Source of the DNA: Annona cherimola
Taxonomy: Eukaryota > Streptophyta > Magnoliopsida > Magnoliales > Annonaceae
Assembly: GCA_030490835.1 (NCBI GenBank)
Contig: CM059977.1
Coordinates: forward strand, 35,547,676-35,611,675
Direction: 5' to 3'
Length of the DNA stretch: 64,000 nt
In this document: piece by piece, positions 9,913 to 21,218 of the stretch
How the letters are laid out: every line of letters begins with the position of its first letter
Position numbering within the stretch: the stretch's first letter is position 1
Translations under genes and position numbers: made by a program
The notes under the pieces: model-generated
What the model saw: the letters and a program-made list of their open reading frames with translations, nothing else
Database searches by the model: none
Told to the model about the DNA's origin: nothing

Positions 9913-12900
9913 TGGCTATCCTAGCTTGGAATTGCCGTGGGCTTGGGAACCCACGGACAATTCGGTGTCTGCTTGACATTGTTAAGCGGGAAGTTCCCAA
10001 ATTGGTTTTCCTTTGCGAGACCAAGCGGTCAAGTAGGGAAATGGACTATGTTCGAAGAAAATTGAAGTTTGAATGCTGTTTTTCGGTTGATTCAGATAAC
10101 AGGGGGGGAGGACTGTGTCTTCTGTGGAATACAGACTACGGAGTCACTATCAGGAGCTTCTCCAAACACCACATTGATGCGGAGGTCCGGGGATGGAGAT
10201 TCACGGGTTTTTACGGCCATCCGGAGGTTCGGCGAAGGACGGAAAGTTGGAACATGCTTTCTTCTCTCCACGCTCAATCCCATACACCATGGCTTCTCAT
10301 GGGAGATTTTAATGAGGTGACCAGCCCTTCCGAATACAGAAGCGGCAGATACAGACCGGAAAATCAAATGGATTCTTTTCGCCATGTTATGGATTCTTGT
10401 GAGTTGATTGATTTGGGTTTCGTTGGTCCCCCTATGACTTGGCGGAACAATAGACGGGCAAAGCAGAGAGTTGAGGCGCGACTGGATCGAGGACTGGCAT
10501 CACCACAGTGGTTAGCGATGTTCCCGTTTGCAAAGCTCTACCACTTATCGTCGGCATCGTCTGATCACCGCCCTATTATCCTTCTTCCCAACTCTCAACA
10601 TTTGATATGGAAACCCAAACGAGATTTTAAGTATGAGTTGTTCTGGGGCAGAGATAAAGACACACATGACATTATCAGACACAATTGGTCAACAACCTTC
10701 CCAACTGTTGCCTCCCCTTGTGAAAACCTTTTAAGAAATATCCAGAGATGTCGTTCTGCACTATCTTCATGGAACAAGAACAAAAGGGGAAGCCTTCGTA
10801 AGCGTATTCATCTAAAGCAGGAGGAGTTACATTCTCTGAACGCCCAAACACCTTCTGATTGCAGAGATGTGGAGATCCAACGTGTCCAACAACAAATCCA
10901 CTTCCTTCTGGAAGATGAGGAGCTTTTATGGAAGCAGAGAGCCAAAGTACATTGGCTTCAACATGGTGACAGCAACACCTCCTTCTTCCACCGTGCCGCA
11001 TCAAATCGCCGAAGACGCAATTTTATTGAAACTCTTGTGGATGAAGGGGGAGTTAGGATCTCCGACCCTCGTGGGTTGCTTGATCTTACACTATCACACT
11101 TTCAGGGAGTTTTCTCTACTTCGAATCCTTCTAACCTCCACAGAATCACGGATCTAGTCACAAGGAAGGTATCATCTGTTTCCCGTGAAAACCTTATCAG
11201 GCCACTATCACCAACGGAAGTGCTAAAAGCCCTTACATCTATGAACCCGTCAAAATCTCCGGGGCCTGACGGTTTCTCTGCTGGCTTTTTCCAAACACAT
11301 TGGAATATTGTCGGGCGTGACGTCTTTGCTATGTGTAAAGCTTTTATGGATGGTCGATCAGGGCAGAATCACAATCGTTTTCTCCAGGAACTCAACTACA
11401 CCAACATTGTCCTCATCCCAAAGAAACCGGGGGCGGAGAAATTTGGGGATTTTCGTCCTATCAGCCTATGCAATGTCGCCTACAAAATTCTCGCCAAGGT
11501 TTTAGCTAATCGCCTCAAATGCTGTCTCAATGAAGTGATTTCTCCTCAACAGAGCGCGTTTGTCCCGGGACGCCTCATCACTGATAACATGCTAGTTGCG
11601 TACGAAGTTATTCACTCATTTCGTCGAAGAAGGAAGGGGCGGAAGCAAGATTTGGCCGTTAAGCTGGACATGTCAAAAGCTTATGATCGGGTCGAATGGG
11701 ACTTTCTGAGTCAAATGATGGAAGCTATGGACTTTGGCCCCGTGTGGATCACATGGATTCGAAGATGTGTTCAGTCGGTTCGATATCGGGTAGTTGTGAA
11801 TGGACACAAAACTCCACTCCTCACTCCTCAGCGGGGGCTGCGCCAGGGTGATCCGCTTTCTCCCTACCTTTTCCTGATTTGTGCAGAGGGACTCTCCATT
11901 CTTCTAGGTCAGGCTCTGCTACAGCAGTCGCTCCACGGAATCAAGCTATGCCCTCGGGGACCCATGTTATCTCATCTTTTCTTTGCAGATGATGCCCTAA
12001 TCTTCATTAAGGCGACGGATGTACATGCAAGGCTACTCCTTTCCATTCTCCGATTATATGGTGAATGCTCGGGACAAGTCATAAACATCAATAAGACTGC
12101 TCTCTTTTTCAGTTCCAACACCAACCAGGATGTCAGAAGCTCTATTATTGAGGTGTTTGGATCGTGCTCTTCGGACTTCAAATCTTATTTGGGATTGCCG
12201 GTATGGTTAGGACGATCAAAGAAAGCCATGTTCAGAGAGCTGAAGGATCGTGTATGGCGGAAAATCCAGGGATGGAAGGAACGTTTATTGTCGTGGGGTG
12301 GTAAGGAAATTCTTATAAAAGCGGTTGCTCAGGCCATTCCTATTTACTCCATGAGTATTTTTCTCCTTCCCAAAAGTTTTTGTTATGAAATTGCGAGTAT
12401 GTTGAGCAAATTTTGGTGGGGTGAAAATGGGGGGAAACGTAAAATGAGCTGGGTAGCGTGGAAGGATATGTGCAAGACTAAGGCAGCTGGGGGTTTGGGT
12501 TTCCGTGATCTGTTCTCATTCAACAAAGCGCTTCTCGCAAAACAGGTATGGCGGCTGATATCCAACACTGACTCTCTATGTTCCTCTGTTCTTCGGGCTA
12601 AATATTTTTGTCATGGAAACATCTGGGCCTCAAAGCCGAGGCCATCAGATTCATTTACTTGGAGGAGCATTCTGAACGGTAGGGACGCAATCCTTGGTGG
12701 GTGTCGGTGGAGGCTCGGATCTGGGGATCGGGTGAATTTTTTCCATGATAGGTGGCTTTCGATTCCGCTATCCAAGGCGGGGCCCTTACCAGAACACATT
12801 CCCGACGACGCGAAGGTCAGTTTTTTCCGAAATGAACAAGACGGTCTATGGGAGGAAACACTTGTCTTGCAAGCGGTTGGGGAAGTGGGGCGTGATATCA

Positions 12901-14078
12901 TTTTTTCTTCCTCTCCTCCTTCTGGGGGTGAGGAGGACCTTTGCTACTGGGACCCCGAACCCGATGGACACTTTTCAGTTAAGTCTGCATATAGGCTCCT
13001 CACAATGGAGGTGGATGGTGATGCCGATGGTGATCAAGTCCGGGGGATCTTCCAATTTATATGGCGCATTAAACTCCCAAGCAAGATACTTATCTTCTGT
13101 TGGAGGTTGTTTCTTGATGCTCTCCCCACCCTTCTAAATCTGCAGCGCCGAGGGATCAATGTTGACACTACATGCCTCTTTTGTAAGCAGGATGTAGAAG
13201 ACTCTTCTCACCTCTTCACCAACTGTTCTGCCACGCAGCCGATTTATCTTACGGTCATGGGTGATCTTATTTCTCTGATTCAGGGTGCATCCATGAGGCA
13301 TATCTTTCGGGCCTTAATCAATGCCAACCACATGGATTCTTTTACCCTATTCCTCCTTTATTGTTGGCGCATTTGGCATCTCCGGAACAAACTCCGGGCA
13401 GAGGGTTTAACACCGGTGTTCTCCACGGTTATGGAATGGTGTTTAACTTTTAGAGACCAATTCCGGGCGGCAATGGATTATAGGAGGGCCACTTTTTTTG
13501 AGAAACCTCTGGTTGCCCGATGGATTAAACCTTGCAATGGCAAATTCAAAGTAAATATTGATGGGCGACAGAATTGTCGGACCAATGGTACGGGGTTTGC
13601 GGCAGTTATTAGGGACTCCAGTGGGTCCTTTATGGCAGCCAAGGGATGGTATCGATGCGAACTTCTGGAACCGCTTATTATGGAAGCTACTGCTGTATGG
13701 CTTGGGTTAAAATGGGCCTTGGAGGCACATTTTGTCAATCTACAGGTGGAATCTGACTCCCTTATCCTTATTGAGTTGTTGACTGCTGATCGCACTATTA
13801 GGGCGCCGGTGGGCACCTTTGTTTCAAGAATACGTCATATCGCTCAATCGGCTCATTCTTTGTCATTTCACCATGTGCTTAGACAGGGGAACTCTGTGGC
13901 CCATCTTCTTACTGATTTTGTTTCTTCAAATTTTTTGCTTGAACAAGAATGGTGGGACAATCCACCTTTTTTTCTTCAGGAAAAACTCTGTATAGACAAT
14001 TTTTTGGCTTTGTTAAGCAATGATTTTCCTTCCCCTTCCACCTCTGATCCTCCTTTCTATCAGAGGCGGACGGGATAG
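9912..14078 (+). CDS. LINE ORF2: endonuclease, reverse transcriptase, RNase H
   Basis: An uninterrupted frame of 1388 residues. An apurinic-type endonuclease occupies residues about 1-225 (WNCRGLGN, CETK, MGDFNE, SDHRPI). The reverse transcriptase covers about 440-740 (GPDGFSAGFF, FRPISLCNVAYKI, AYDRVEWDF, GLRQGDPLSPYLF) with the catalytic FADD at about residue 691. A zf-RVT zinc-binding region lies near 1046-1110 (CLFC…H…C), and a C-terminal RNase H near 1213-1330 (NIDG, MEATAVWLGL, ESDS, HVLRQGNSVAHLLTD). It nicks target DNA and copies the RNA in place. The start ATG overlaps the ORF1 stop (TAATG), suggesting coupled translation by reinitiation. All visible catalytic motifs are present, so the protein could be functional. 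The length is normal for a plant L1. Confidence 0.93.
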   Translation: MAILAWNCRGLGNPRTIRCLLDIVKREVPKLVFLCETKRSSREMDYVRRKLKFECCFSVDSDNRGGGLCLLWNTDYGVTIRSFSKHHIDAEVRGWRFTGFYGHPEVRRRTESWNMLSSLHAQSHTPWLLMGDFNEVTSPSEYRSGRYRPENQMDSFRHVMDSCELIDLGFVGPPMTWRNNRRAKQRVEARLDRGLASPQWLAMFPFAKLYHLSSASSDHRPIILLPNSQHLIWKPKRDFKYELFWGRDKDTHDIIRHNWSTTFPTVASPCENLLRNIQRCRSALSSWNKNKRGSLRKRIHLKQEELHSLNAQTPSDCRDVEIQRVQQQIHFLLEDEELLWKQRAKVHWLQHGDSNTSFFHRAASNRRRRNFIETLVDEGGVRISDPRGLLDLTLSHFQGVFSTSNPSNLHRITDLVTRKVSSVSRENLIRPLSPTEVLKALTSMNPSKSPGPDGFSAGFFQTHWNIVGRDVFAMCKAFMDGRSGQNHNRFLQELNYTNIVLIPKKPGAEKFGDFRPISLCNVAYKILAKVLANRLKCCLNEVISPQQSAFVPGRLITDNMLVAYEVIHSFRRRRKGRKQDLAVKLDMSKAYDRVEWDFLSQMMEAMDFGPVWITWIRRCVQSVRYRVVVNGHKTPLLTPQRGLRQGDPLSPYLFLICAEGLSILLGQALLQQSLHGIKLCPRGPMLSHLFFADDALIFIKATDVHARLLLSILRLYGECSGQVININKTALFFSSNTNQDVRSSIIEVFGSCSSDFKSYLGLPVWLGRSKKAMFRELKDRVWRKIQGWKERLLSWGGKEILIKAVAQAIPIYSMSIFLLPKSFCYEIASMLSKFWWGENGGKRKMSWVAWKDMCKTKAAGGLGFRDLFSFNKALLAKQVWRLISNTDSLCSSVLRAKYFCHGNIWASKPRPSDSFTWRSILNGRDAILGGCRWRLGSGDRVNFFHDRWLSIPLSKAGPLPEHIPDDAKVSFFRNEQDGLWEETLVLQAVGEVGRDIIFSSSPPSGGEEDLCYWDPEPDGHFSVKSAYRLLTMEVDGDADGDQVRGIFQFIWRIKLPSKILIFCWRLFLDALPTLLNLQRRGINVDTTCLFCKQDVEDSSHLFTNCSATQPIYLTVMGDLISLIQGASMRHIFRALINANHMDSFTLFLLYCWRIWHLRNKLRAEGLTPVFSTVMEWCLTFRDQFRAAMDYRRATFFEKPLVARWIKPCNGKFKVNIDGRQNCRTNGTGFAAVIRDSSGSFMAAKGWYRCELLEPLIMEATAVWLGLKWALEAHFVNLQVESDSLILIELLTADRTIRAPVGTFVSRIRHIAQSAHSLSFHHVLRQGNSVAHLLTDFVSSNFLLEQEWWDNPPFFLQEKLCIDNFLALLSNDFPSPSTSDPPFYQRRTG

Positions 14079-14288
14079 GAGTTAATCTTTTAATCAAAAA
14101 AAAAAAAACAATACTATTCTATATGTATAAGGATGACGTTTTTTCATAAGCCAGAAAATCCCAAAATGATTACACCGAGGTGTGGTTCCCAAATTAAATT
14201 CTTCAAGCATGCGAACAAAGCTAATATATTGGAAAGCCAACCAATAAATCTAGAAAAAATGGATATGTTGATTGTTACAATTAAAATC

Positions 14289-14688
14289 GGATCTGATCCT
14301 ATGCTCCCGAGAGCATTGAGCCTCAATGCCCCGGCCGCATATACCTATTTTTTTATTTTTTTTCAAAAAATTTTCATGAACTTGTTAACCTAAGTTTATT
14401 TAACATATATATCAATTTTTATCATTTTTGGAGATTTTTAGATATTTATTTCAGATTTTTTAAAATCAGTAGCATTTTAGTAATTTAAAATTACCTAAAA
14501 TGCAACTGATTTTCAAAAATAAAAAATAAATATCTAAAATACTCAAAAAATGGTAAAAATTTATACACATATTAAATACACATAGATTAACAATATTGTA
14601 AAAAAAATTTCAAAAAAATAAAAAAATAGGTGCATGCGCCCGGGAGCATGCAGCGCTGCATGCTCTCGGGAGCATACGATAGAGGTCT
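14289..14688. mobile_element. Palindromic MITE with CTCCCGGGAGC-type ends
   Basis: A perfect 10-bp duplication AATTAAAATC flanks it (14279-14288 and 14689-14698). The ends hold ATGCTCCCGAGAGCAT and GGGAGCATGCAGCGCTGCAT, so each end can fold on itself as well as pair with the other. The AT-rich centre is a long inverted repeat (ACCATTTTTGGAG-like phrase and its inverse). A relative lies at 61300-61662. Non-coding. TSD length suggests a hAT- or Mutator-type transposase in trans. Confidence 0.8.
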
Positions 14689-14698
14689 AATTAAAATC

Positions 14699-15984
14699 AC
14701 AAATATCATTAGTCTCTAAAATGATTTATGAACCCCCATAGAATTTCTCCTATATGTTATGTATTATTTGTATCTCCAAAATTCTTATATATATTGTTGT
14801 CCTAGAAAAGAAATACAAATAGTATTCCACTAGGACTATGTCTCCATACCCAAACGTCTCCAAGTGGATTATGCAGAAGAGTACCCATTAAGAGTTCCAA
14901 TCTCAATATGTTTCAATATCATAATACCAAGGATTTTTTTAATATATTACATATACATTGCTATCCTTAAATTTTATTCTAGATTTTGACAACAAATGTA
15001 ATATTTTATTTCATAGGAATTAAGAAAACATGAATTGTTATTTCATTATTTTTGTTTTATATAATACTATATATTATATTGTAACTACCCGTATGTCACA
15101 TGACATTTAAATCCTCATGCAATGGCATATTATGTTAAGTCATCTCATGTACAATAATAACCACTTCTTCCTAAATAACTGGTAAATATCCGTGCATTCC
15201 TAATATATTATCCATAATAAAAAATTACAAAATTCTAATTCAGAAGAGTCCACCTTTATAAAATCTCTCATTTTATATAAGAAAAGGATAAGCAATATAT
15301 TTAAGAACAATCTCATTAGAGATGCAACTCTCTCTCTTCACAATGCACCCCTATGTGTACTTCTTCATTCAATTCCTTTGCACGTATGTGCATCTTCACA
15401 TATAAAAAATATAATTGCAAAATATATTAATATTTAAGTGATTATATTAAATATATTTTACATTGAAAAATAAGTTAATTTAAGACTAAAGTTATATTTT
15501 TAGATTTTTTTCATAATTTTATCTATATAGAGTACTTTAAAAGCGTTTAGGCCAATAAAAAAAGGATGAGATAAAATTTCAAAACTACCCAAACAAGATA
15601 GTCCTTAATGCCTATAGTGCAACGATATAGGTTGCACGTTAATAAAATACAGATTAAGATGGTCTGTAGATTGTCTTATGGAGATAATCTGTGCATGTAA
15701 GGGTCTGTTCCAAACCATACACGATTTTTGGATTGAATCTATATATGGGATAAGAATGTAATGATATGTATTAAAATGAGTAAAATTGTACTGAAAATTA
15801 AAAAAGTTATCTTAAAAATTGAACAGCTATCTTAATAATAATAAATTCAAGAATCTTACATGACTTAAACACTTTGAGTAACATGGATTGTCGCACAATG
15901 ACAGATTGGAAACTATTACAATCCACTGGCCCACATATGCACCCCACCGACGTCATTAAGGGGATGTGGAGCAATATAGTCCAG
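14699..15984. other. AT-rich intergenic stretch
   Basis: About 1.3 kb without a supported gene, RNA or repeat family. Short phrases repeat by chance AT bias. It ends at the putative target duplication (GGCCA, 15985-15989) of the next element. Confidence 0.5.
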
Positions 15985-15989
15985 GGCCA

Positions 15990-16691
15990 TGTTGGGATTT
16001 TTCAAAACTATAATATATATATATATTATATTGTGTCATACATATATAACAAAATGAAGTGGCCGAGGTAGTAAAGGCTTTGGACATTTCACAACAGGTC
16101 ATGAGATTGATTTTTCCTACCTTATATTTTTTGGCAATTTTGTATGCAAAGCGAGTATTCATGAATGGACACAACAGTTTGCATATTTGAAATTCTAATA
16201 ACTAGATTCAGTAGACACGTTCAATTGATGCTTTGCTTGGCTTCAAGAGAAGCAACACATAAATGAAAAAGGGTGTTTCAAACTCTATAAATATATTAGA
16301 ATTGGGTGATTAAAAACATAATTCTCTCCTCTCTCTTCATCAAGACATCTCGTTAGTGTCTTATTTAAGACATCCTTTGCTCTTGTCATAATTTAGACAT
16401 TGTATGTCCAAGTTGTTGGTTTGCAAAAATGTCATAATATTTTGAAATTCTCTTCATTCAACCAAAAATCCCATTTCAGGTGTTTGTGTGCCTAGAAAGA
16501 TGATGCTTCCTATTCTAGTTCAAGTTTCACTTTTTGTATCATGGTAGCAACTACAAAATTACCTTACGTAGCAAATAGGGTAGCAAAAATGTCTCAAGGA
16601 AAGTGACGTCGTAACACACCTAAAGTAAAACTTGATTTTAATTTCACTTTTTCACTTTCTTAATTCTCTCATTTTTATATTTTGCAAAACA
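15990..16691 (+). repeat. 5' LTR of the old copia element
   Basis: Aligned with 22609-23308 from TGTTGGGATTTTTCAAAAC through the final CA. A tRNA-Leu/Ser-like stretch (GTGGCCGAGGTAGTAAAGGC, about 16061-16080) lies near the LTR start and is kept in the 3' copy. The primer-binding site after the LTR is not recognisable. Confidence 0.8.
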
Positions 16692-16879
16692 ATTTTAAGG
16701 CAATTTTTTCTAGTCTTGTCCTTTTTCTATTATTTATAAATGGCCCCCAGTCATCCATTTTACCCATAAAGTCTGATATCCCAAGATTGGACTGCTGTGT
16801 TGGTACTAATTTCAAGAGATGGAAATAACAACTTCATCTTTTCTTAACCCGCATCGGAGTGGTGTACATCTTCATCATG

Positions 16880-19203
16880 TTAAGACCTGAAGAAAAAGAA
16901 GATAGAACGCTGCAAGATCAACGCTGATGAGCAAAGTGGGACATGGATAATTATATTTGCAAAGGACACATCATTGAAGCGTTGTCTAACTCGCTATTTG
17001 AAGCATACCAAGATGCAAATACTGCCAAAGAAATCTGAGATTCGCTTTTACACAAATATGGTACTGATGATGTAAATGTCAAACAGTTTCTAGTAAGCAA
17101 TTTTTTAATTATACTATGACTGACGATAAATCAATTCTTGATCAAGTTAATGAGATTGAATATATCGTCAATTAACTTGGGTCACAGGGCAACAAGAAGG
17201 ATGAATCTATTCTTGTTGGTGTGATTATTGAGAAATTACCACCTAGTTGGAACAACCACCACAAAAGTCTAAAACAAATAAAAAGATCCATGAGTTTGGA
17301 TGATCTTGCTCTCGATTTACACATTGCAGAAAAATCAAGAAAAAATAAAAAGAAAGAAGAGCAAGTTCTTGCTAAGGCTAATGTGGTTGAAGTTCCAAAT
17401 CAGGCGACAAATGTGAATAATCAATCATCTAAGAAATTTAAATTAAATATCAAACAGACCATTACTAAGAAGAAGAAGAAGGGACCTTGCTTTTATTGCA
17501 AGCAATGAGTCATTTGAAAAATGAGTGTAGATTTTTCAAAAGAAAAAATAACACTTAGTTTGGATCATATCAAAGAAAAGGTCCTGAGGCCAATTTAACT
17601 GAGAAATATTTTGTTGTCATAATTTCTAAAATTTATACAGTAAGTGATGACCAAAGCTGATGGCTTGACTCTGGAGCCACTAGACATTTTTCAATAACAG
17701 AAGTCTATTTAAAACCTATGAAACTAATTAAAAATTAAAATAAATTATTCATGGGTAAATTCTTCTTAGTAAGTATGTTTCAAATTGGTATTGAGTCGGA
17801 TCAAATTATTGCAACCAAGGGATGTGTATTTGTGTGCAAGGTTTATGTTGTAAATGACATGTTTCGCCTAAATGTTAATAGTGGATCATCATCTTCTGCT
17901 TATATAGTTGACTCTTTTTCTATATGGCATAGTAGATTAGGTCATGTTAATTTTCGTAGTATGAATACTATGATGAAACTAGATTTAATTCTTAGATCAC
18001 CTAATAAATTTTTAGATAAATGTAAAATTTGTGTTTAAACAAAAATACTAAAAAATCATTTCAAAAGGTTGAAAGGAATTCCGAAGTGTTAGGTTCAATT
18101 CATTTAGATATTTGTGATATGGAGAATACATTAATAAGAGATGGAAAGAAATACTTCATAACTTTCATAGATGATTTTAGTAAATATACTTATGTTTATT
18201 TATTAAGAACTAAAGATGAAGCCCTAGATAAATTTAAATCCTATAAAGCTAAAGTTGAAAATCAACTTAGAAAAACAATTAAATCTCTAAAATTAGATAG
18301 AAGTGGTAAATATTTATCAAATAATTTTAATGATTTTTGTGAAAATACTGGGATTATTCACCAAGTAATAACTTCATATACACCTCAATAAAATGGAACT
18401 ACGAAAAGACAAAATAAAACTTGAGTTGAAATGGTAAATTTAATGTTAATTAATGCAAGCCTAAGCAAAGGCTGGTGGGATGAAGCTTTATTAATAGCTT
18501 GTCATATTCTTAACTGAATTCCTCCCAAAAAAATCAAAGTTAGCCCTTATGAATTATGGAAAGATAAAATGTCTAATCTTAAATACCTAAGAGTATGAGG
18601 TTGTAGAGGAATAGAATACATATTTATAGGTTATGCAATGAATAGTAAAACTTATAGGTTTGTGGTGGTAGAGCCTAATAGTTCAATTCAACAGAATACC
18701 ATTATTGAATCCTAAGATATTAACTTTTATAAAAATACTTATAAGTCAATACCTAGACTCGATCAAACTAATGAATCTTTTTCTCAACTATTGAATAAAT
18801 CTATAGTTGATAATTCTATAATCATGAAAAAATCTATAGAAAATGATAGTGTGAGAAGAAGTAAACAAGCTAGAAAAGATGGCTATAATCGTTTTGGGAC
18901 TGATTTTCAGTTATACCTTGTAGAAGGATCCAGAGATAAAATAAGTGAAGAACACATGATTGTCTTTCATACTGAAGGGGATCCATTTACTTATGAAGAG
19001 GCCATGAAATCTCTGCATGCTTCATACTGGAAAGAAGTCATTTAAGATGAAATGGATTCTATAATGGAAAATGGTACATTAACATTAGTTGATTTACCAC
19101 TTGGGTCTAAACCTATAGACTGCAAATGAATATTTAAGAAGAAATTAAAAGTTGATGGATCTATTGATAAATTTAAAGCTAAATTAGTAGCTAAGGGTAA
19201 TAC
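16880..19203 (+). pseudogene. Copia gag-pol remnant, part 1
   Basis: Broken by many stops and shifts. Visible in order: a gag piece (about 16940-17508, …MSLDDLALDLHIAEK…, ending at a CFYCKQ half-knuckle followed by a stop); a protease motif WLDSGATRHFS near 17660; the pre-integrase HxxLGHVN region near 17925-18030; an integrase core (18029-18400, DICDMENT…ITFIDDFSKYTYVYLL, then TPQ with stop); and the start of RT (about 19030-19200). Internal stop codons at 18389-18391 and 19022-19024, among others, exclude function. The RT continues after the inserted element at 21555. Confidence 0.8.
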
Positions 19204-19564
19204 TAGGGGTGCAACTTGGTCCGAGTAAGGTAGATTAGGTTCCTCGGGTACCCTAAATAAGGTAGATTAGGTTCCTCGGGTAAAATACCCGGTCAATTTT
19301 GGGTAGGGGTGGGTTCCGGTTCTGGGTACCTGGAACCGACCCGGATTTCATATTATATATAGATTATAATACCTAACTTAATTTCTTCCCCAGCCGACCA
19401 CGACCAGGCTCCAGCCCTATCCAGCTATCCCCAATTCGTTTTTCCTCTGCGGCGGGCGGCAGAAGATCGGCAGCGGCGCCGGCACAGCTAGCCTCCCCTC
19501 CACGTCAACAAGTGATCTCTCTCGCTCTCTCTCCATCCCCTTTTTATTCTTTTTTTCTGTGCAG

Positions 19565-19679
19565 ATGCAATTTCATTCTCAATAATGTGATAGAAAAAGT
19601 CTTACACCTAACTCGTAGAAAGGAAAAATACCTGGTTGTTGCCGCTGTTCGGTTCTTGCGGACTATTATATCCCGCAAT
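19565..19679 (+). pseudogene. Captured PP4R3 (SMEK/PSY2) exon a
   Basis: PP4R3 is regulatory subunit 3 of protein phosphatase 4. This 115-bp exon reads CNFILNNVIEKVLHLTRR and then KEKYLVVAAVRFLRTIISRN, matching from memory the SMK-1 region of plant PP4R3 proteins. It is preceded by a pyrimidine-rich acceptor ending TGTGCAG and followed by a GTGTGT donor. It starts one base into a codon, as expected for an internal exon. No stop interrupts it. The upstream GC-rich piece (19390-19510) is of unknown origin. A fragment, not a gene. Confidence 0.85.
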
Positions 19680-20987
19680 GTGTGTGGTTTAATCATCCCT
19701 CTCTTCATACTACTTTATTTTTTTCCGTTTGTATAGACTTTCTCAATGAGTGGGCGGCAATGTTTCCTTCTAATGACGATAATATACTTCTGTGTAACTG
19801 ATTCCTTAAAATAAAATAAAATATCTGCTTTTTAGTATGGTAAATTTCACTGGTTTGTCTTCTTATGTTGCTGGTTATTTGGTCAATTTGGCCGAAAATA
19901 GAAAACAGATCGTTGTTGTGAAATTCTTCTAGGAAATTGGAACATCATTACAAGTACTAAAATTCTAGAAACATATTAATGATCCACTTCCCTTGAATAT
20001 GCACCTTGAGAAGTGAAATGTCAAGACCGTGAATTGACACCTCATATAAGGTTCTTGTTGCAGGTATAATGAATGTTTGAGTAGTTTGTTTGTGGGCTAT
20101 TGTGAACTAAATTACATTGTCTGCAAACATGCAATACTGTTATGCTCTATTGCAATTGAGCATAAATAGATAACAGATCTTTTGAGTCAAATCACATTAT
20201 TGGTCTTCTTGGAAATCTGGAACACAGTACTCAGTACTAAGATTCTAGAAACATGTGAAAGATGCCTCTCTTCAATATGCATTTTGAGAAGTGAAATTCA
20301 TATTGCATGGTAACTAAATTACATTTGTCTTCAACACAGGATACATTCTATGCCAATTACAACTCATAATGGGTTATTCCATGCTTTTTTCCTTTCTGCT
20401 TTCTTTTTTGATTGAATATTAGATAAACATCAAAGTTACCAGCTAAAGGATTGAATATGCTTATTGAAAATAATTAACAAACATTACATAGAACTACTCA
20501 TTTTCTATCATGTGTTAGGTTCATCATGTCACTTGGATTTAATTTGGCAATGCTATGAGATATATGAAAGAAATAGGAAACATAATTGGTTATCCTCTCA
20601 GGCTGTCAAATTGAAAGATACATCCCAAGAGAGATTGAAAGGAGGGATTTGTTGAATGTTGTGGCCATTAGATTGCAATCGATAGAGTAGTTCTCTGATG
20701 TATTGAATTCATTTCTAGATCAGATCATATCAGAAATCAGTTACGAATTTTGTTTGGCTGAAGGAACATATATTTTTCTTTTCTTTGCTGCAAAATCTCT
20801 TGTTTGCCAAATAGCTGTTTGTCAACCTATTTTCCTTGTAAACATAATGAATTTATGGTAAATAGTATTGAATTTGACCATATACATTTTTTATAAAATC
20901 AGGATATAGTGCAAATTATTGTGCTTTTGTTTCTTCTATCCTTATTTTGGAGTCGAGAGGAAAAACTGACAAATTTTTTATCTTCAG

Positions 20988-21119
20988 GATGAGCGTCTAC
21001 ACCGGCACATTGTTAAGAACAACCTTCTAAAACCAATTATAGAAGTCTTCATTAGTAATGGTAATCGTTATAATCTGCTGAATTCTGCTGTTCTAGAATT
21101 GTTCGAATATATCCGTAAG
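20988..21119 (+). pseudogene. Captured PP4R3 exon b
   Basis: 44 codons, beginning DERLHRHIVKNNLLKPI and ending NLLNSAVLELFEYIRK, the region that directly follows exon a in PP4R3 proteins. The acceptor TTATCTTCAG and donor GTGCGC are intact and the frame is open. The intron separating it from exon a is about 1.3 kb and shows no obvious coding sequence. Confidence 0.87.
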
Positions 21120-21218
21120 GTGCGCTTCCCTCTACTTTATCTGACCTCCTATCTGTTTGGGACTTCTATTTCTATCTTATCTTTCACTTTGACACTTGAC
21201 CATATTCATCTTCTGCAG

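Larger units (their letters stand above)
8234..14109 (+). mobile_element. Full-length L1-type LINE
   Basis: Flanked by 15-bp duplications AACACTATTCTATAT (8219-8233) and AATACTATTCTATAT (14110-14124), one mismatch. It has a 173-bp GC-rich 5' UTR, ORF1, ORF2 and an A-run tail (14097-14108). The length of 5.9 kb, intact 5' UTR and near-perfect target duplication indicate a recent full-length insertion by target-primed reverse transcription. ORF2 is uninterrupted; ORF1 has one in-frame stop. There are no nested insertions, unlike its neighbours. Confidence 0.93.

Noticed and set aside
10092..13816. Minus-strand and alternative-frame frames across LINE ORF2
   Set aside because: Shadows of the 1388-residue ORF2, whose domain order is clear.
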